Notes under the pieces: model-generated
Seen by the model: only the letters and a program-made list of their open reading frames with translations
Databases searched by the model: none
What the model was told of the DNA's origin: nothing
Shown here: positions 1 through 13,155 of the stretch, piece after piece
Layout: each line of letters begins with the position of its first letter
Numbering within the stretch: position 1 is the first letter of the stretch
NCBI GenBank assembly: GCA_003342895.1
Contig: PTFA01000042.1
Span: 2,410,716 to 2,474,715, forward strand
Length of the DNA: 64,000 nucleotides
Reading direction: 5' to 3'
Source: Casuarius casuarius
Taxonomy: Eukaryota > Chordata > Aves > Casuariiformes > Casuariidae
Position numbers and translations under genes: made by a program

Positions 1-400
1 ACCAGCCCCCCCCCTTCTTTCTTTAACCCCCTCGCAGTTTTAACCGTCTCCTTCCTGCCGCCCCCCTGCGCGCAAGGCGCCCGGGGAGCCAATAGGAAAC
101 CACCGCCGCCACGGCAACAGGTGGCGGGCCCGAGACAGGCGCCGCTTCCGCCATCTTGAGTGAGGGCAGTGGCCGCGCCGTCGCTGCCCTGCTGTGGGGT
201 GCGAGGGAGCCGGAGGGTCCCTCGTATTGTGGACCGCTGCCACGCGTGGCGGCTGCGCGCACACGGCAGGAACGTGCCTGGAGCGTGCGATCTGTCAGGG
301 CAGGGGGTGTGAGGGGTGGGGTTCGAGGCAGGGCATCCCCTCCCTGTCCCACAATAGGCCAGCACATGCCTAGCTGGGCACACACCTGGTGAACAGCAGC
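1..400. promoter_or_regulatory. CpG-rich promoter-like island
   Basis: A short GC- and CpG-rich block stands out from AT-rich flanks. It holds a CCAAT box at 89-93, a GGCAAC half of an RFX X-box-like site near 113-118, and an overlapping ETS/YY1-type site at 145-157 that reads AAGATGGCGGAAG on the minus strand. These are usual parts of housekeeping promoters. The YY1 orientation favours transcription to the left, out of the window, and its ATG could be a start codon, but the minus-strand frame from it closes after about 43 codons with no clear splice donor. I cannot name the gene. In human the gene upstream of CLIC6 is RCAN1 on the opposite strand, but the sequence here does not match RCAN1 coding sequence as I know it. 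Confidence 0.5.
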
Positions 401-871
401 ATCCATGTGCTTCATTAGGTCATAGATAACCACAGGCAACATAGGGCCAAGTTTAGCTTCAGAGGCCTGCTTCAGTTGCGCAGTCAGTCATGCTGTCATG
501 TTTTGCACCACAACTGGAGCACAGAACAAAGCGTCTTGATTCAGAGGACAGAATATTATGTACCAAACAGATGAATAAAAAAAAAAAAAAATCCTTTCCC
601 TAAAAAGTCAGCCTCAAGTTGCAATCATGTACCTCGTATTTCTCATATCTGCATCAAGAACAAGCCAACCAACCATCCTGTTCTGCAAGCAGTTCACAGA
701 GCACAACGCTTCTGAAAGGAAGCCTGGGGGAAAAGAAAGAAAGAAGAAAAAAAAAAAGTAATGATAACATTGTTTGGACAGTTGCTGTTAAAGAATATTG
801 AGCTGAAACTGTCTAGAGGTAGCTGCATAGCACAACTTATATAAAACTTGCTTAGCATGAGTAGCTAAATT

Positions 872-1596
872 TGTTGAAGCCTTAGGCTGCACTTAGATAA
901 AATAGTGAACTTTTACCTAGTTCAGTAAGAAAAGGGCCTGAGAGCTGGTTCAAACTGGAATGATAAGGGAGTTGCAAGCAGTTTGCATTCCTGTGCTTCG
1001 CACTCCGGGAGGGAGGGAGGATGTCAATCTTTGAAATAAGGCCTACCTGGGCGCCAGGACCCTGGGAAACAAAGCCTCCTCTCACTGCTGAAACAGTGTT
1101 AATTAGGGGGTCTGGACTATCTCGGGGTCTGGATTATATCCCTTTCATCAGGACCTTGGGAGATAACACCTACTGTCACTGCTGGGGCAGTGACAATTGC
1201 TGGAACAACACCTCTTTGTCAGAACCTTGAGAGACAAGGGCGGGACCCGAGGAATCAAGACACATCTGTCAGCAGAAACCGCAACAGTAAAGATAAACAG
1301 CCTGCCTAGGGACAGGGATGAGACCCAATAAGGAGCAGGAGACCCCAGACCAAAATATTACTATTGGTCCAAACTACCGCGTGAGGGGTGGAGAGTTTAG
1401 ATTGGAAGGTATAATTGTCCAGGGATTTCTTTGTTCGGGGTCCCTCTTCAGAGGCACCCAGCTCGAGCTGTAATTACGGTACGCGCGTCATTAAAAATTA
1501 ATTATTTAATTTGCTTTGATGTGGCTATGAACTTTTCTGTGGGAACCTAGGGTCAGGCCCTGTTATGGTGGCCGACAAGCCTAATTTCCATAACAG
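872..1596 (+). mobile_element. Solo LTR-like endogenous retroviral element
   Basis: The core (about 1020-1596) reads like an avian retroviral LTR in U3-R-U5 order. It has an inverted CCAAT at about 1362, a TATA-like TATAATT near 1410, a GC-rich start region with a CTCTTCAGAGG palindrome near 1445, and an ATTAAAAATTAATT poly(A)-like region at about 1491. A CCATAACA end follows at 1589-1596. The 5' limit is uncertain: a TGTTGAAGCC at 872 pairs only loosely with the 3' end, and no clear target-site duplication is visible. No gag, pol or env reading frame is adjacent, so this is best read as a solo LTR. A second oddity is that TGTTATGG at about 1561 is the exact inverted partner of the terminal CCATAACA. 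Confidence 0.6.
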
Positions 1597-4500
1597 TTGC
1601 ATTGTCTTTTGCTGAGGAGTGATGCAACTGATCTTCATCATTTCTTTGTACTTTCTTCAGAGGTTTCTTACTGCTGGGCCAAACCAAATATGCTTTGATT
1701 TTATATATTTGTGAAAGAAAACATGCAAAGATGGTGTAAAGCCATGTATGTCTGTCTCCATTCCTCCTTACCTTGGAGCTGAAGGAGGCATCATCTTACC
1801 ACCCTTCTCTCTTCCTGTGTGTCAAAAGGCTACAAAAAATACCTTTCCTAGCTAGGCTCAAAGAGCTGCTTGTATCAGACATTCCTACATAGGAGAACAA
1901 AGTCTACCTAATGTGCTTAGCCTTTCCTCTTAAACGGCTGGTTAGTCCAACAAAACTGACCTAGACAAACACATTTTTGACATATATGTATATATACGCA
2001 TATACTCAAGTACATTCAGCTATTAGGGGACTAGTTTACCCAGAAGTGAACTTCAGAGGTCACAGGGTTTTTTTAAAGCTACTGTGATACTTGCATATTT
2101 TCCCCAAACATTCTATTCCTGTACAAAGATAACACAGAATACTGAAATGTGGTAAGGAGTGAGAAGGTCCTGGATGATAAGTGGCAAAATACTAACCTAA
2201 TACTGTACCTCTGCAGGACTGCACAAGAAAGAATGAGATCTGAAAAGTGGAAAGAACTATCAGTCAAAAAACCCTGTTTTCTTATCTCAGAGACCTGTTC
2301 AAGACCAGAAGCATGGCTACTAGCGGGATGTACTTGAGTTCCTGTAATGAACCAGATAAAGCCACTGGCATAACGTTAGAGTTCCTTCTTATGATGAGAT
2401 AGTCACTCTTAGAAAGCTCAGGGGCAAATCCTATTCTCATTTCCAGATTACAAGAAATTTCTCGTAGACATGAATGAGGAGACAACCGGCATTCATACCA
2501 AAGCACAGAGTCCCGGGACTTATTTAAAAGGCAACACTTTAAACAGGCAACACATATTGATCTTATCATCAGGAATCATCTAGCCAGACTAAAAAAAAAA
2601 TATTTCAATTCAAAATGCCTAATATTCTAGATCATGAATTTTTTTAACTACATTTGTTTAGGCAACACATGTCAGTGTGCACTTCGGAACAAAAAAAATG
2701 GGCCAAACCCAGCATTAGATTTTATGACCAGACTGCAAACATATTCATACAGGCTATAATGGATCACTTGGTCAGCAATGTTAGTAAGTTGTTTAAAACA
2801 TGGTATGGCAAATATTTTCAGTGGTGTTCAAACTAAGATATTCTTACAGATCTTCTCTTCCAAAATGGAGCATAGAATGAGACATTTCTGGTGAAGTAAA
2901 GAACTTCTGAAAAACTAGTTCTGACAGTTGGAAATGCTGTCCCACTTAACGATCTGTATTGTATGAAGTTTGTAGCAGAGACAACAGCTCCACTACTTGA
3001 GATACCACAGTTATCGCATCTTAGAGTTTACATTACTGAGCTTTTTTTCCAACAGATCAAAGACTTTAAACTGATGGATTACTGGTTTCAGCCAATTTTA
3101 ATGGGCTCTTTGAGGATACTGCAAGAAGGAGAAAAATAAGTGAAGAGATAATCATTTGCCTTCTCCCTCCTCTTCTGTTAGAAATTTTTTCAGACCATAA
3201 TCTGTCTGTTTTGAACCATGTAAGCCTTTCTCAGGGAGATAAGCTCTCATCTTAGATCCAGGGTATTTTTGTGACTGATTGCTGTAATTGCCCCAAGTCT
3301 GCATGCATTCTCATGCCAGTTTTCACAATAGTTCAGACAAATTGTATCTTAAAACAAAGAACACCCCCCCCCCCCAAACAGACATGAATTAGCTGAAACT
3401 TTTTAATGCTGAATTATTCCAACCTGTAGACAAGGTAGTGCATTTTTAAGCTCATTCTTCAATCTCAAATTTGCTTCCCGACATGAGCGGGGACATTCAC
3501 CTCTAAAGAGAGGCTACCTGTATTCTCCACGTTGGAAGTCCTAGCTCTCTACAAAAATGTCACCTGACAAATCTGAATGGAAATCTACTATTACATATAT
3601 TTAAAAACATGCAAACAAGAAACAAAACCCACCACCACCAAATTCCTCTAATTTCAGTCTTTCACCTTACTATTATGTTTGCCATTGAAAACCATTCATC
3701 TACCTGCTACTGGTGTAATGGCATGAGCCACCCTCCACCTGGTAACTGTAAATCAAGTGTCAGATTCATAGATGAAAATAGGTGAATAAATTGCTGAATG
3801 ACACTGTTTACCTAGTGTGCACTTTAAACAACACACACTACCATCTAGTGGTAGAAGGAAAAGCACAGAGCATCTCAAAATGACTACTTTTATTCCATGA
3901 ATCTGCACACAAAAATCTTCACTTCAAGTGAAAATTAGCTATCCTGAACCAGCATAAAAAAAAAAAAACACGCTAAAAAGAAATTTCAAGTGCACAGAAC
4001 TTGATTATAACTAAACGCAAAATGTTTGGAGAAAGACAGAACATGCTGCCCTATGGGCAGAATTTATATCCTAAATACTTATTTAAGCCACTGTCTTATG
4101 TAATATCCCTCAGAATAGATTTTCAACGGACCTCTAACTGCTACATATAGGCAAATGTAGCTAGCAATTTAAACACACGGCATTGGTATCCGTGACAATA
4201 TTTCAGAAGAGTGAGTGCTTTTTTTTCCTTTGTAGAAATCTATTTTCAAGATAGCACTGCAACCATTCTTCAACTGCAGACTTTAATAAAAGCTATGAGT
4301 ATTTAATACATGCATTTAGTAACATTCTATATTATTTATTTTAGTAGCTGAAAATAATTACACCTATATTCTGCAAGTACAAAGACACATATCCTCAACT
4401 AATTACTTAAATTGATATTGGAATATTTGTGCTACCAGTTATTCACTTATATTTGTAACTGGAAATCTGGACCTCCTAAACCATAACCAAATAGTCACTT

Positions 4501-6030
4501 AGGTTTACAAAAACATGTCCACAGACTTTCAAGCTCAGAGAAACTCCAGTTGAATCTAAAACATAGTCAAAAGAATTTGATTCATGTTTATTCTTTCCCC
4601 ACCATGGAGCATAGCACACCAGGTGCATGGTATATTGTTTTGGATATTTTCTTTGTTTTGCTGGTTAGCTCACACTGGTCTAACACCACTGCCTTTTGAG
4701 GATCTTCTTTATTAGCAAGGCCTAGAGAAATATGGCAAGGATTCTCAAACCAAGTAGAAGGACATACCTTAGGTATGCCAGTTACTTTTCAGTCCCTCTG
4801 CTCCAAATCCAGTTCTTTGGCAGAGGGGAAACACTCCTTGCTGATTCCTTCCCACAGCTAGGAGGACCTTTCACTCACTGGTGGTTCTTTCACCAGCTGT
4901 CCAAAGAGCTTTAACTCCTGCATATCCTAGAGACATCTTGGGGGTCGTGTTCTCTAGCAGGTTTCTCCAGAAATCCTCTTCAAAAATGTCTTCAATTTAC
5001 CTCTTTCAAGTGCTTGTTATCTGCCAATCAGCCCATTTAGGGTAATTACTTACACATAGGTATGCTCCCCTTTAAAAAGCCTCCCATAGATAGAGATCAG
5101 TCTTTAAAGCAAGCCAGTCATCTCAAAATGACCATACAAAGCATACATCACCTTATTACTTTTGCTTTAAACTCAGTTTGAACAAAGCCTGCACCCCCAA
5201 AAGAAGACAGGTATAAAGAAAATCCTTGGCCTTATTTAACAGTTTGTTCTGATATTATATTAGATGCTATTTGAGGCATGTTTTATTTCTAGCTTAAATT
5301 TGCTTGATTCACGCTTATAGACATGTATTCTCATTATGTTTTTCTCCATTTTTTGGAAGAAATCTCTCAGTACTTAGTGTTTTATACTGGCATCCCTCCT
5401 CATTGTTCTTTTTGTTCAGCCAAGCAGATGAAGTCCAGCAAACCTCTCAAGAGGTAAGACATTTTCTCTCTTAGAGCTGCTGAAAGTGGTATCTTGCCTG
5501 GGCCATGCTTCTCCCCAACTCGCTCCCCTTCCTTCCCTTGAATAACCCCAGACGCCCTGTGATATTCCCTTTCCCAAGCCCCCCTCCTCACACCTGAAGT
5601 CCAGACGCTGTGCAGTGCTGCTTGTCAAGCCCCTTGCACCTCCATAGCACTAAGCCCTCACCCTGCCTTTCCTTCCCGATACCTCTAGTCTTCACAGCTG
5701 CCTGCCTCACGCAGCCTCCAGCCATCGATAGCCACAGCAGCCACAGTGAGCAAGTGTCCTGAGCATACATACTTCAGTTTGATACCCTTCCCCAAGCTCT
5801 TACCAAGGCAAACATACATCTTATAACACCATTACCATGGTTTTGGTTTTTGTTGACTTAGAACACTTTGTACGGATCATTTTTCTATGCATTTTTCAGT
5901 TTTTGTAGTCAACAGCATGCAAGGAATTGCTACGGTCTGTATCATATCAACCACCTACATTAGCTATTTGCAGCTGAATGGACTAAAAATGTCTCATGAT
6001 TCTGACTCCCACAGCAAAGAGTCTTGAACA
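1597..6030. other. No gene seen
   Basis: AT-rich unique sequence with only short random reading frames, a poly-C tract near 3364-3375 and several A tracts. I see no splice-supported exon, RNA gene or clear repeat family. Confidence 0.6.
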
Positions 6031-6108
6031 GCACAACCTAGAGAGCTATTTCTGACAGAAAATTGAGCAGCACAACCTAGAAAACTATTTCTGACAGAAA
6101 ATTGAGCA
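6031..6108. repeat. Two-copy 39-bp tandem duplication
   Basis: Copies at 6031-6069 and 6070-6108 differ at only two positions (GAGAG versus GAAAA in the middle). Read on the minus strand the unit is 13 codons, so it keeps frame inside an open minus-strand frame of about 143 codons (5994-6428). The near identity suggests a recent duplication. Confidence 0.85.
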
Positions 6109-7380
6109 GATGGTTCATTGCAGTTACCAGTACCTTTTAAGCACCAAATGACATAACAATACACCACCCATTCCACTTTCAACATCCTTTTTTGTTTGTT
6201 TTTCTGTCTTTCTTTCACTGGTGCAGACCTATCCTTCTTTGTCTTGGAACCACAGTAGCGAGAATAAGAAACCATTAATGTACGGATAGCCTCCCTGTAG
6301 AAGGACCTGTCATCTGAAGGAGTGGTAGGATTAGCTGGAGTGTTCAGAAGGTGCACTAGTATTTGAAAGAGTAGAAGTCCTCCCAGGGCAGGGAAGAAAC
6401 ATGCAGATAAGATGCCATAGTTATACACAGTGAAGTTCAGCTTTCTTTACCCTAATATTGGTAGGAGGCCGAGAACAAGTTTGAGGTGCCAAAGCAGCTA
6501 AGGCTTGCTAAAGTGTCTTTAAAGTGGTAGGTAGTATACAAAGCCCGTGCAACCAGTTCAGATTGTTTGCTTTGTTAAATGTCTATCAGCACAATCTCTT
6601 CCCTCTTCTACATATCTCCGTCTTCTCCCATTGTTCATTGTGCCCCTTTACTGCGGGCTCGTCCCGCATTAGATGCTAAGGTGCTCTGGAATGTGTCTTC
6701 CTGTGTTTGCACTGTGCCTGGCACAATTGGACTCCAAAGGTCACTGCCACCTTTGGATGCCACCCCAGATTTAACAATGATATGTTCTTCATTATAGCAA
6801 GAGAGCCAGGTTACCATGTACCTCTACTGATTTTTAGACTATGTTCTAGTAAGCCAGCTCCTCAATTAGGTAGAAAGAGTTATGCATAGTAGAGGTAAAC
6901 GAGCCATTTATTTCAGGAGCAATCAGTAACAAGATGTCTGGTTACTGATTTACTGTAGAGGTCCTTTTCAAAAGTGCTTACCCACAAAACCTGTTTGTTC
7001 TACAGCACTTGTAAAGGAACAATAAATATAATACAATAACAACAAAAAATGTATGAAAACTGTTAGCATGAAAGCTGTTAATAGAAGGAATAAGGTTGGG
7101 TTCCTAATCCTGGGAAAAGAGAGGAAACCACACACACAAAAAAAGAGACTGCTGTACAACCTTCATGCCAATAAAATGAACATTGGGGAAAAATGGACCT
7201 GAGTCCATATAGAACAAACTGTGTGTAACCCTATCCCAAGGGATACTCTGCCTGCTTTTTCCTACCCCTGGTCATCATGTCTAGAGCACTGTGTACCAAA
7301 ACAAGTTTCATTAAACACACTCAAAAGAATTATTCAGCTGCATAGCTTTCATGGGAATTTTACACTGGAATTAAGCAAAA
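6109..7380. other. No confirmed gene
   Basis: It contains most of the minus-strand open frame ending at 5994 (see findings), but no acceptor or start codon that would make it a gene. The rest is unremarkable AT-rich sequence. Confidence 0.5.
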
Positions 7381-7388
7381 GAAAAATA

Positions 7389-7447
7389 GGGCTGAAGAGA
7401 CCTGTGGAGATTCTCTCTTCCAGCCTCTCACTACAGGGTTACAAAAG
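7389..7447 (-). repeat. CR1-type LINE relic, 3' end
   Basis: The + strand reads GGGCTGAAGAGACCTGTGGAG followed by a pyrimidine-rich stretch and CTCTTCCAGCCTC. This is the degraded form of the block next to the CR1 3' terminus when seen in antisense, so the element lies on the minus strand. Only this short, old fragment is recognisable, and the terminal octamer repeats are gone. Confidence 0.5.
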
Positions 7448-7469
7448 CATAGATTTCTTTTTTTTTTAA

Positions 7470-10400
7470 TTGATGATACAAAAAGTGATTTTCAAAGTTT
7501 TTACAGAGCATATAATAGCTTTCACCCCAGAGTTCTTTCAAAATATGTATTCATTTACAGAGAACTACATATGAAAGTAATCCTTTTTTCTAATAAATTG
7601 AATGATCTAATAGTAAGCATACAAGTCAATCTGCAATTATCACACACTGATAAGGTACTAATGATCAATGTACCTCTCAATTGCACATGTAATTTACTTC
7701 TCTATTACCTATGCAATTATTTGAATAATTTCATGAGGATTTTGTAATATTAAGTTTTATTCCTGAAACTATAATTAAAGTTATAATCATTTTTAAAGTA
7801 CAGTGAGATTTGGTGAGATAGGAATTCTATTAGAGGCCAAGTTCAAGTGGAACTTGTGCAGAGTGTGATCTTATTTTACACAGAAAGAAATCTGTAAGAG
7901 CTGTAGAGAGTAAACTGAAATTTAAAACACAAGCATGAATATAAAGATCAAATGAACTGTGATTGAGATTACATTTTAAGAAGTTACTTCAAGATGTTAT
8001 AGGCACAATAATTAACAAACTAATATGGAATAAATGACAGTTTAATGTAATAGGAATAAAAGGAACAGAGGGATTCAAATATCCAGACACATTATTAAAA
8101 GTAAAAAGAAGTCTCTTGGACCTTAGGAACAATTCTGAGTTACTTCCAAGTTCCATGGTAAAATCTGCTGATGGATCTAATAAGGACTTCATATGCAACT
8201 TTGTAAATGAGGTCAAAGTGAGAAAAGTAACATAGAAAACATTGGAATACTGTTATATAGTTTATTCATGCAGCTTTGAGCATAAATATGTCCTAGGCAT
8301 TCTGCAAAACAAGCAAGGGCATGTTTTCTTCTCCAAAGAGCTTACATCTAAAGGACCAGTTTTCAGATACCTTGAACAGACAAAATTCAGCTGAAGTTAG
8401 AGCAGCTCAGCACTTTTGAAAACTCGCGCCCCAAATTCAATGTCACAGCATACATCAGAAAATAGAGGGATGGAGGAATAATGAGGATGACAATAATGAA
8501 ATCACAGTTACTTAATAAGGCCCAGATCCTTACAAAGACTCTTAGCTTTAAACATATCAGTAATCCTATTGAATCGTGCAAATCATGATGGCCCTTTAAA
8601 TAGTTTTGTACATGTATCCTCCCCTAAGCAGTGGTACATGAGGTAGGAGGTGCAGGTGGTGGAAAGGCATTTGAAAATGAGGGGTGGGGGAATTCAATGA
8701 AGCAAGTCTGACTGGGATTTTCCAAGCAGAATCAAAAGAATGGGCAAAGGCCCATAATACGCCAAAATGAACACAGGTCTGCAGTTCAAGTCAGGGGAGT
8801 GTTGAAGCTGGCCTTATTTACCTGGAAAATGAGATGAAGTGAGGTCCAGGAGAGTCACTAGACGTGCTAGGACCTTGATAATTCTGGAGCACTTTCAGAA
8901 TTCATTCAAATCAATTATTTTATTGACTTATATGTGATGCTAGACAATAAAAATCCACATATAAGGTCTGCTTGTTATCCTGCTAGTGGCACTTGGAGTA
9001 CATGATTGCTTCATTAAAATGTTACTGCTTAACAAAAAGAAAAAAAAATAAGAAGAAGAAAGTCAAAGGCTCTTTTGGGGAATAAACTGATTTTAAGCAC
9101 TTACCTTCTTTTTAAATGGCAAACAGTACAGAGTTCATTTTTAGAAAGTCTTTTTATTGATACTCCTCTAGTTTTTTAATCACATTTCAGAATCATGCGC
9201 TCAGAATTTAAGTTGTTGTAGAAGTTGCTTTAGAACCTGGAGCTTCGTGAGAAGCCAAGAATTCAGAAGACTTAATAACAGAAGGAAGAAAGGGACTGGT
9301 AACACTGGGCAAGAAGGTGCATCTACTCTTCCTTGTTACTTTTTTCAGCCTTGGTTAGAGGTAGCTTGTCTATGTTTTCTATACCAGCAACCTTTACCAG
9401 TAATGACTGTAAAGTTACCAGAGATGCTTCAGTCAAATGCAGAGAAAGTCATAAACAACAAGCTAACTTCTAANTTACAGTAGAACAGTATTCCACCTAC
9501 ACAATATGTGTTACCTTAGATCTATAAAAATCATCTTGCTTTTGATGAACTAAGGATACTCCACTGAAACTTTGCTGGCAAACAGAAGACTAAAGCAGAA
9601 CAGAGAACATCAAAACTTTCTCTGACGCATTACCCCAAGTTGCTTGTTTTGCCATTACATCAACAGCACACTGCCTCTGACCCCTGCTTACAGGCTGTTC
9701 CCACTCCTGCATGTATACATACCCACCTCCTTCCCTGCGCTAAGCAGCTGGGAAGGAGCCGATTGCCTCTAATCAGCTTAGCACAGGGAAGCTCACAAAA
9801 CTAATACAGATGGCATCACACTTCCCTCCCCCCCAGTACACACACCATGCTACCCCGATTTTCAGAGAAGAAGCATCTCTTCCTGCTAGCTTTGATTGGG
9901 CAGACTGAACACCTTATCAAATACAAAGCAACAGGACACCACGCAAGCTTCTTGACAAAAGTTTAAGAAACTAGTGACAAAAAAAGAACATAGCTTACAT
10001 AAATGTACTTTAAAAGCAGTAAAAATTATAGTCCTCTAACACAATTTTTTCACTTGCAGCTTTATCTTTTCCCTGGTTTCAAGGCAGGAAAACACAGACC
10101 TGGCTTATATACAAGGTGAACACAGCTTTTTCTTTTTTCATCATAAAGGGTTTGGTAGCCATGCTCTTATATGACATAATATTTTATACCACAATTCGTG
10201 GAAACTCAAGTAAAACTACCAACTGCAATAAGAACTAACACAAAACATACGTGTGTGGGGTAATCAAGCTTTAGCCCACATTTTGCTGAAAGGCCATTTT
10301 CAAACTTCAGGCTTTAAGAGAACCACCTGGGGCAGGATTCATCTCACCTGAGCTCAGGTGTGTCCAGCAGCAACAGTGCTCTCTCAGCCAGTCACCCTCA

Positions 10401-12210
10401 GTTGCTGGTACAGTTCATGCACAGAAGTAGGTGCTGGAGACTCTGCTCACTTGTATTTCCCACAGCTCAGTGCAAATTTGTGGTTGCTCAGCTCATGGCA
10501 GAAGAAAGCACAAGTCTAACTGTGAGAAGATAGTTTTCAGCCTGGGAGTAGGTAACTTCACTCCTGAAAAGTGGTAAACCCTGGACAGAGCCAATACCAA
10601 GTGCATACTTGGTAAAACAGCACTAGCTCAGCCAGCAGCAGGGAACAGGCAGAGCAGGCTCCTGGGTGAGGCAGCAGCTGGCACGGGAGGCAAAAGCACC
10701 TTGCTGATACCATTACCCCAGTTCACAGTTGGGTGTATTAGGGTAAACCATTAAATAGTTGGCTGTTATGTTACTGCATAGGACCATGAACTGGCTGGTG
10801 GGGGCATGAAAACCCACCCTGTTCTGCTGTGGGGCTGGGGAGGACAGCTCTCTCAGAGCCCTTTGTAATGCGAGAGGTGTTTTTCCTTACTTCAGGCTGC
10901 AAAAACTACAGCCTCGATCTGCAGCTCACTGTACAGTCAGGGAAGGAAGAGGAGTTACAATAATCCAAAGAAGTACAGCCTAATTGATAACTGCCAGGGA
11001 TGCAATCTGTTTGCTAACAGACTATGAAGGGGTGTTCATGTTGTCTGCTAATGTCTAACAGCTGTGATACTTAATTACCTGCACTCATCTTGTAAATGAA
11101 GAAGGTGTGCACTAATCCTTCCTGAAGCCAAACTGGGAAAACAATATTTATTAGCTGAGGGTCTGTTTTAGAAACAGATGGGATGTAAAGAGCTTGAAGG
11201 AGTAGAGGAGCATGAACCAAGAAAGATTAATTGTTAAGTGATTGAGATGCAGGGGAAGAGTGTTGAATGAACAGAGCGCAGAACAACAGGACATCCAAAG
11301 CTCTAGGATTTCACTGGTACAGATCTACTATTAATGTCCTATTTCCAAAACTTCCTTTGTAAAACCACATTGAAGAGTTATAAGGAGCTCTCTATTAGGC
11401 TGATTGGCTAGTTGGTCTCTGAACTGTGCCCACCTTGTTCCCTTTAACTCCTCCCCACGGGCTCTCCGAATTTCTACTTTGACTGTCTAGCTTGCATGTG
11501 GATTTCACGGCATAAGCACAAATGAGGTGGACAGCTAGAGTAGGCAATAGTCGCTGCACTGCTTAGGGCAAAGAAGGGAATGAGCTACACATGTCACATC
11601 TACCCTCCATTTATAATTTCTTAATTCCTGGACTATAGGAACAGTCAGCAAGAAAACAATCCAAGCATTTCTGCAGAGAAAGCTATTTGCATTTGAAAAA
11701 CAGACAATATGTTTTCCATATAGAGAGAATGGGAGGGAAGCAAATAGTTGAACTGGCTTTAAAAACCCTCTGAGTTTTCTATCCTGGATTCATCACAAAT
11801 TTGACTTCACAATTAATCTGTCAATCTGCATCTCCAAAATATTTTAGTTGTCCTTAAAAAGAATCATTAATCCAATGCCTACAGATATCATTGCTAGGTC
11901 TTAACTCTGCCAAAATTAGAAAAATNTCTGTGCATATACTTGAGGAAAAGCATAGCAAGATCCATTACAAACTATTCAAACATTACTCCATAAAAATTGC
12001 AACTATATTAAACACTACACCTTAAACTTTTCCTTGTTATAAAAAGATAATAATAAGAGCTTGATTGTGTCAGTTGTTAGTCCTTTTCTGTTCTGCCTTT
12101 GTCAGATTCTTATGAGTATTTAAATAGCTAATCTTTTGTTACTCTTAAATGTTGCCCAACGTTAATAATCAGACAGTGTTTATCACCGGAAGACTTTTTG
12201 CTGACCTTGA
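7470..12210. other. No gene seen
   Basis: AT-rich to about 10 kb and of average composition after that. Only short unsupported frames occur on either strand. Single N positions lie at about 9474 and 11926. Confidence 0.55.
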
Positions 12211-12219
12211 AATCCTCAC

Positions 12220-12387
12220 CTTATTTTGTACTGAATTGAGAGCCACAGAGCAGGGAATAGACAAATAAAGAAAAATAGGAAACAGGTTAAAACTGCTCTC
12301 CAGTGAATAAGCCCTGGTGAGACACAGTTGGCTTTCGTGTAGTCCCATCAAATCATTGTAATGCAAGTCCCATGTCAGACTCATAAC
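12220..12387 (-). CDS. Possible second exon of unrecognised secreted-protein gene
   Basis: On the minus strand a pyrimidine-rich acceptor (ending GTTCAG) precedes 168 bases, exactly 56 codons. They begin V-M-S-L-T-W-D-L-H-Y and end at a strong donor, AAG|GTGAGG. The phase (0 in, 0 out) fits the donor of the signal-peptide exon at about 13.03-13.16 kb. The C-terminal half is hydrophobic (around N-L-F-P-I-F-L-Y-L). I see no recognisable domain. It could equally be a chance open frame between good-looking splice sites, and no further exon of the chain could be fixed. Confidence 0.25.
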
Positions 12388-13026
12388 CTGAACGAAAACT
12401 GAAACTGCCAAAAAAGGTATATAGAGCAATGCTGCAGATCTGCCATCCAGGGACAGTTTAAAAGAAGAAACACTGAGGATCAGCCATCAGTTGAGCCCAA
12501 GGGAGTTGTGCCACATGGGGCTGCAAGAGGGAGCCCAACTGGCAGCACCCATCAGCCACCAAAGCTGAGCTCAAGGGGACTGGGAGCAGGAGGCAGTTTC
12601 TCAGGGGGCACAACCAAACCCAGCAGTCATCTGAATATAGCCAGCTGGCCTCAGTGGTTATGTCTATGCTAGGATTCTTCTGCAAATTTCCCACCACTGT
12701 TGTGCTGTAGATGTTGGTCATTCCCATGGTGAAAACCTCAGCAGAGGTGAGCCTTCTTCCTTCCAGCCAGCATCCCATCTGGATCTCCATATTTTTAAAT
12801 ATGCTACCTCATTCTTGTCAGCTAACTTTTCCATCTACTGTTCCCTCCACACCTAGAAAATGAGGAAGATGTTCCTTTCAAGCAGCAGGATCTGTGAAAT
12901 GAGTAATCCTTTCACATAAATCACCACTGCTAGACTTCTAGGGAGAATGGGACTAGCGCAGGTTGTGTCTCCTAGAAGATTACTTCTGCTTGCCTACAGC
13001 AAAACTGTACTGAAGATTATCCTCAC

Positions 13027-13155
13027 ACCTACAGACTGTCTTTTTTGTAGAGCTTCAGTGCCTCCATAAGCAAGAGAAATGACCAAAAGCAAGAAAATGT
13101 GTTTCATATCTGGAAAAGAAAAATGTATGTGGGATGAATCTGCAGCTGCCTCACC
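13027..13155 (-). CDS. Candidate first exon with signal peptide, unrecognised gene
   Basis: A minus-strand ATG at 13107-13105 opens 27 codons. They form a textbook signal peptide: a Lys/His N-region, the hydrophobic core IFLLLVISLAYGG and a small-residue cleavage region near GGTEA, then charged LQKRQS. The frame runs into a donor that can be read GGT|GTGAGG (phase 0) or TAG|GTGTGA (phase 1). A TATA-like ATTTAAATAC lies about 80 bases upstream (about 13190-13181), which would put a start site near 13155. Alternatively the TTTTCCAG just before the ATG could be an acceptor following an untranslated exon. The family is unknown to me. Confidence 0.4.

Noticed and set aside
1..442. Minus-strand 139-codon frame over the CpG-rich left end as a known gene such as RCAN1
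   Set aside because: Sequence does not resemble the RCAN1 N-terminus I know, and the frame is explained by high GC content.
12458..12790. 110-codon minus-strand frame between the signal-peptide exon and the 12.2-kb exon
   Set aside because: No convincing acceptor at its start; Cys/Leu-rich second half looks non-coding. It could become relevant only if transcripts show it.
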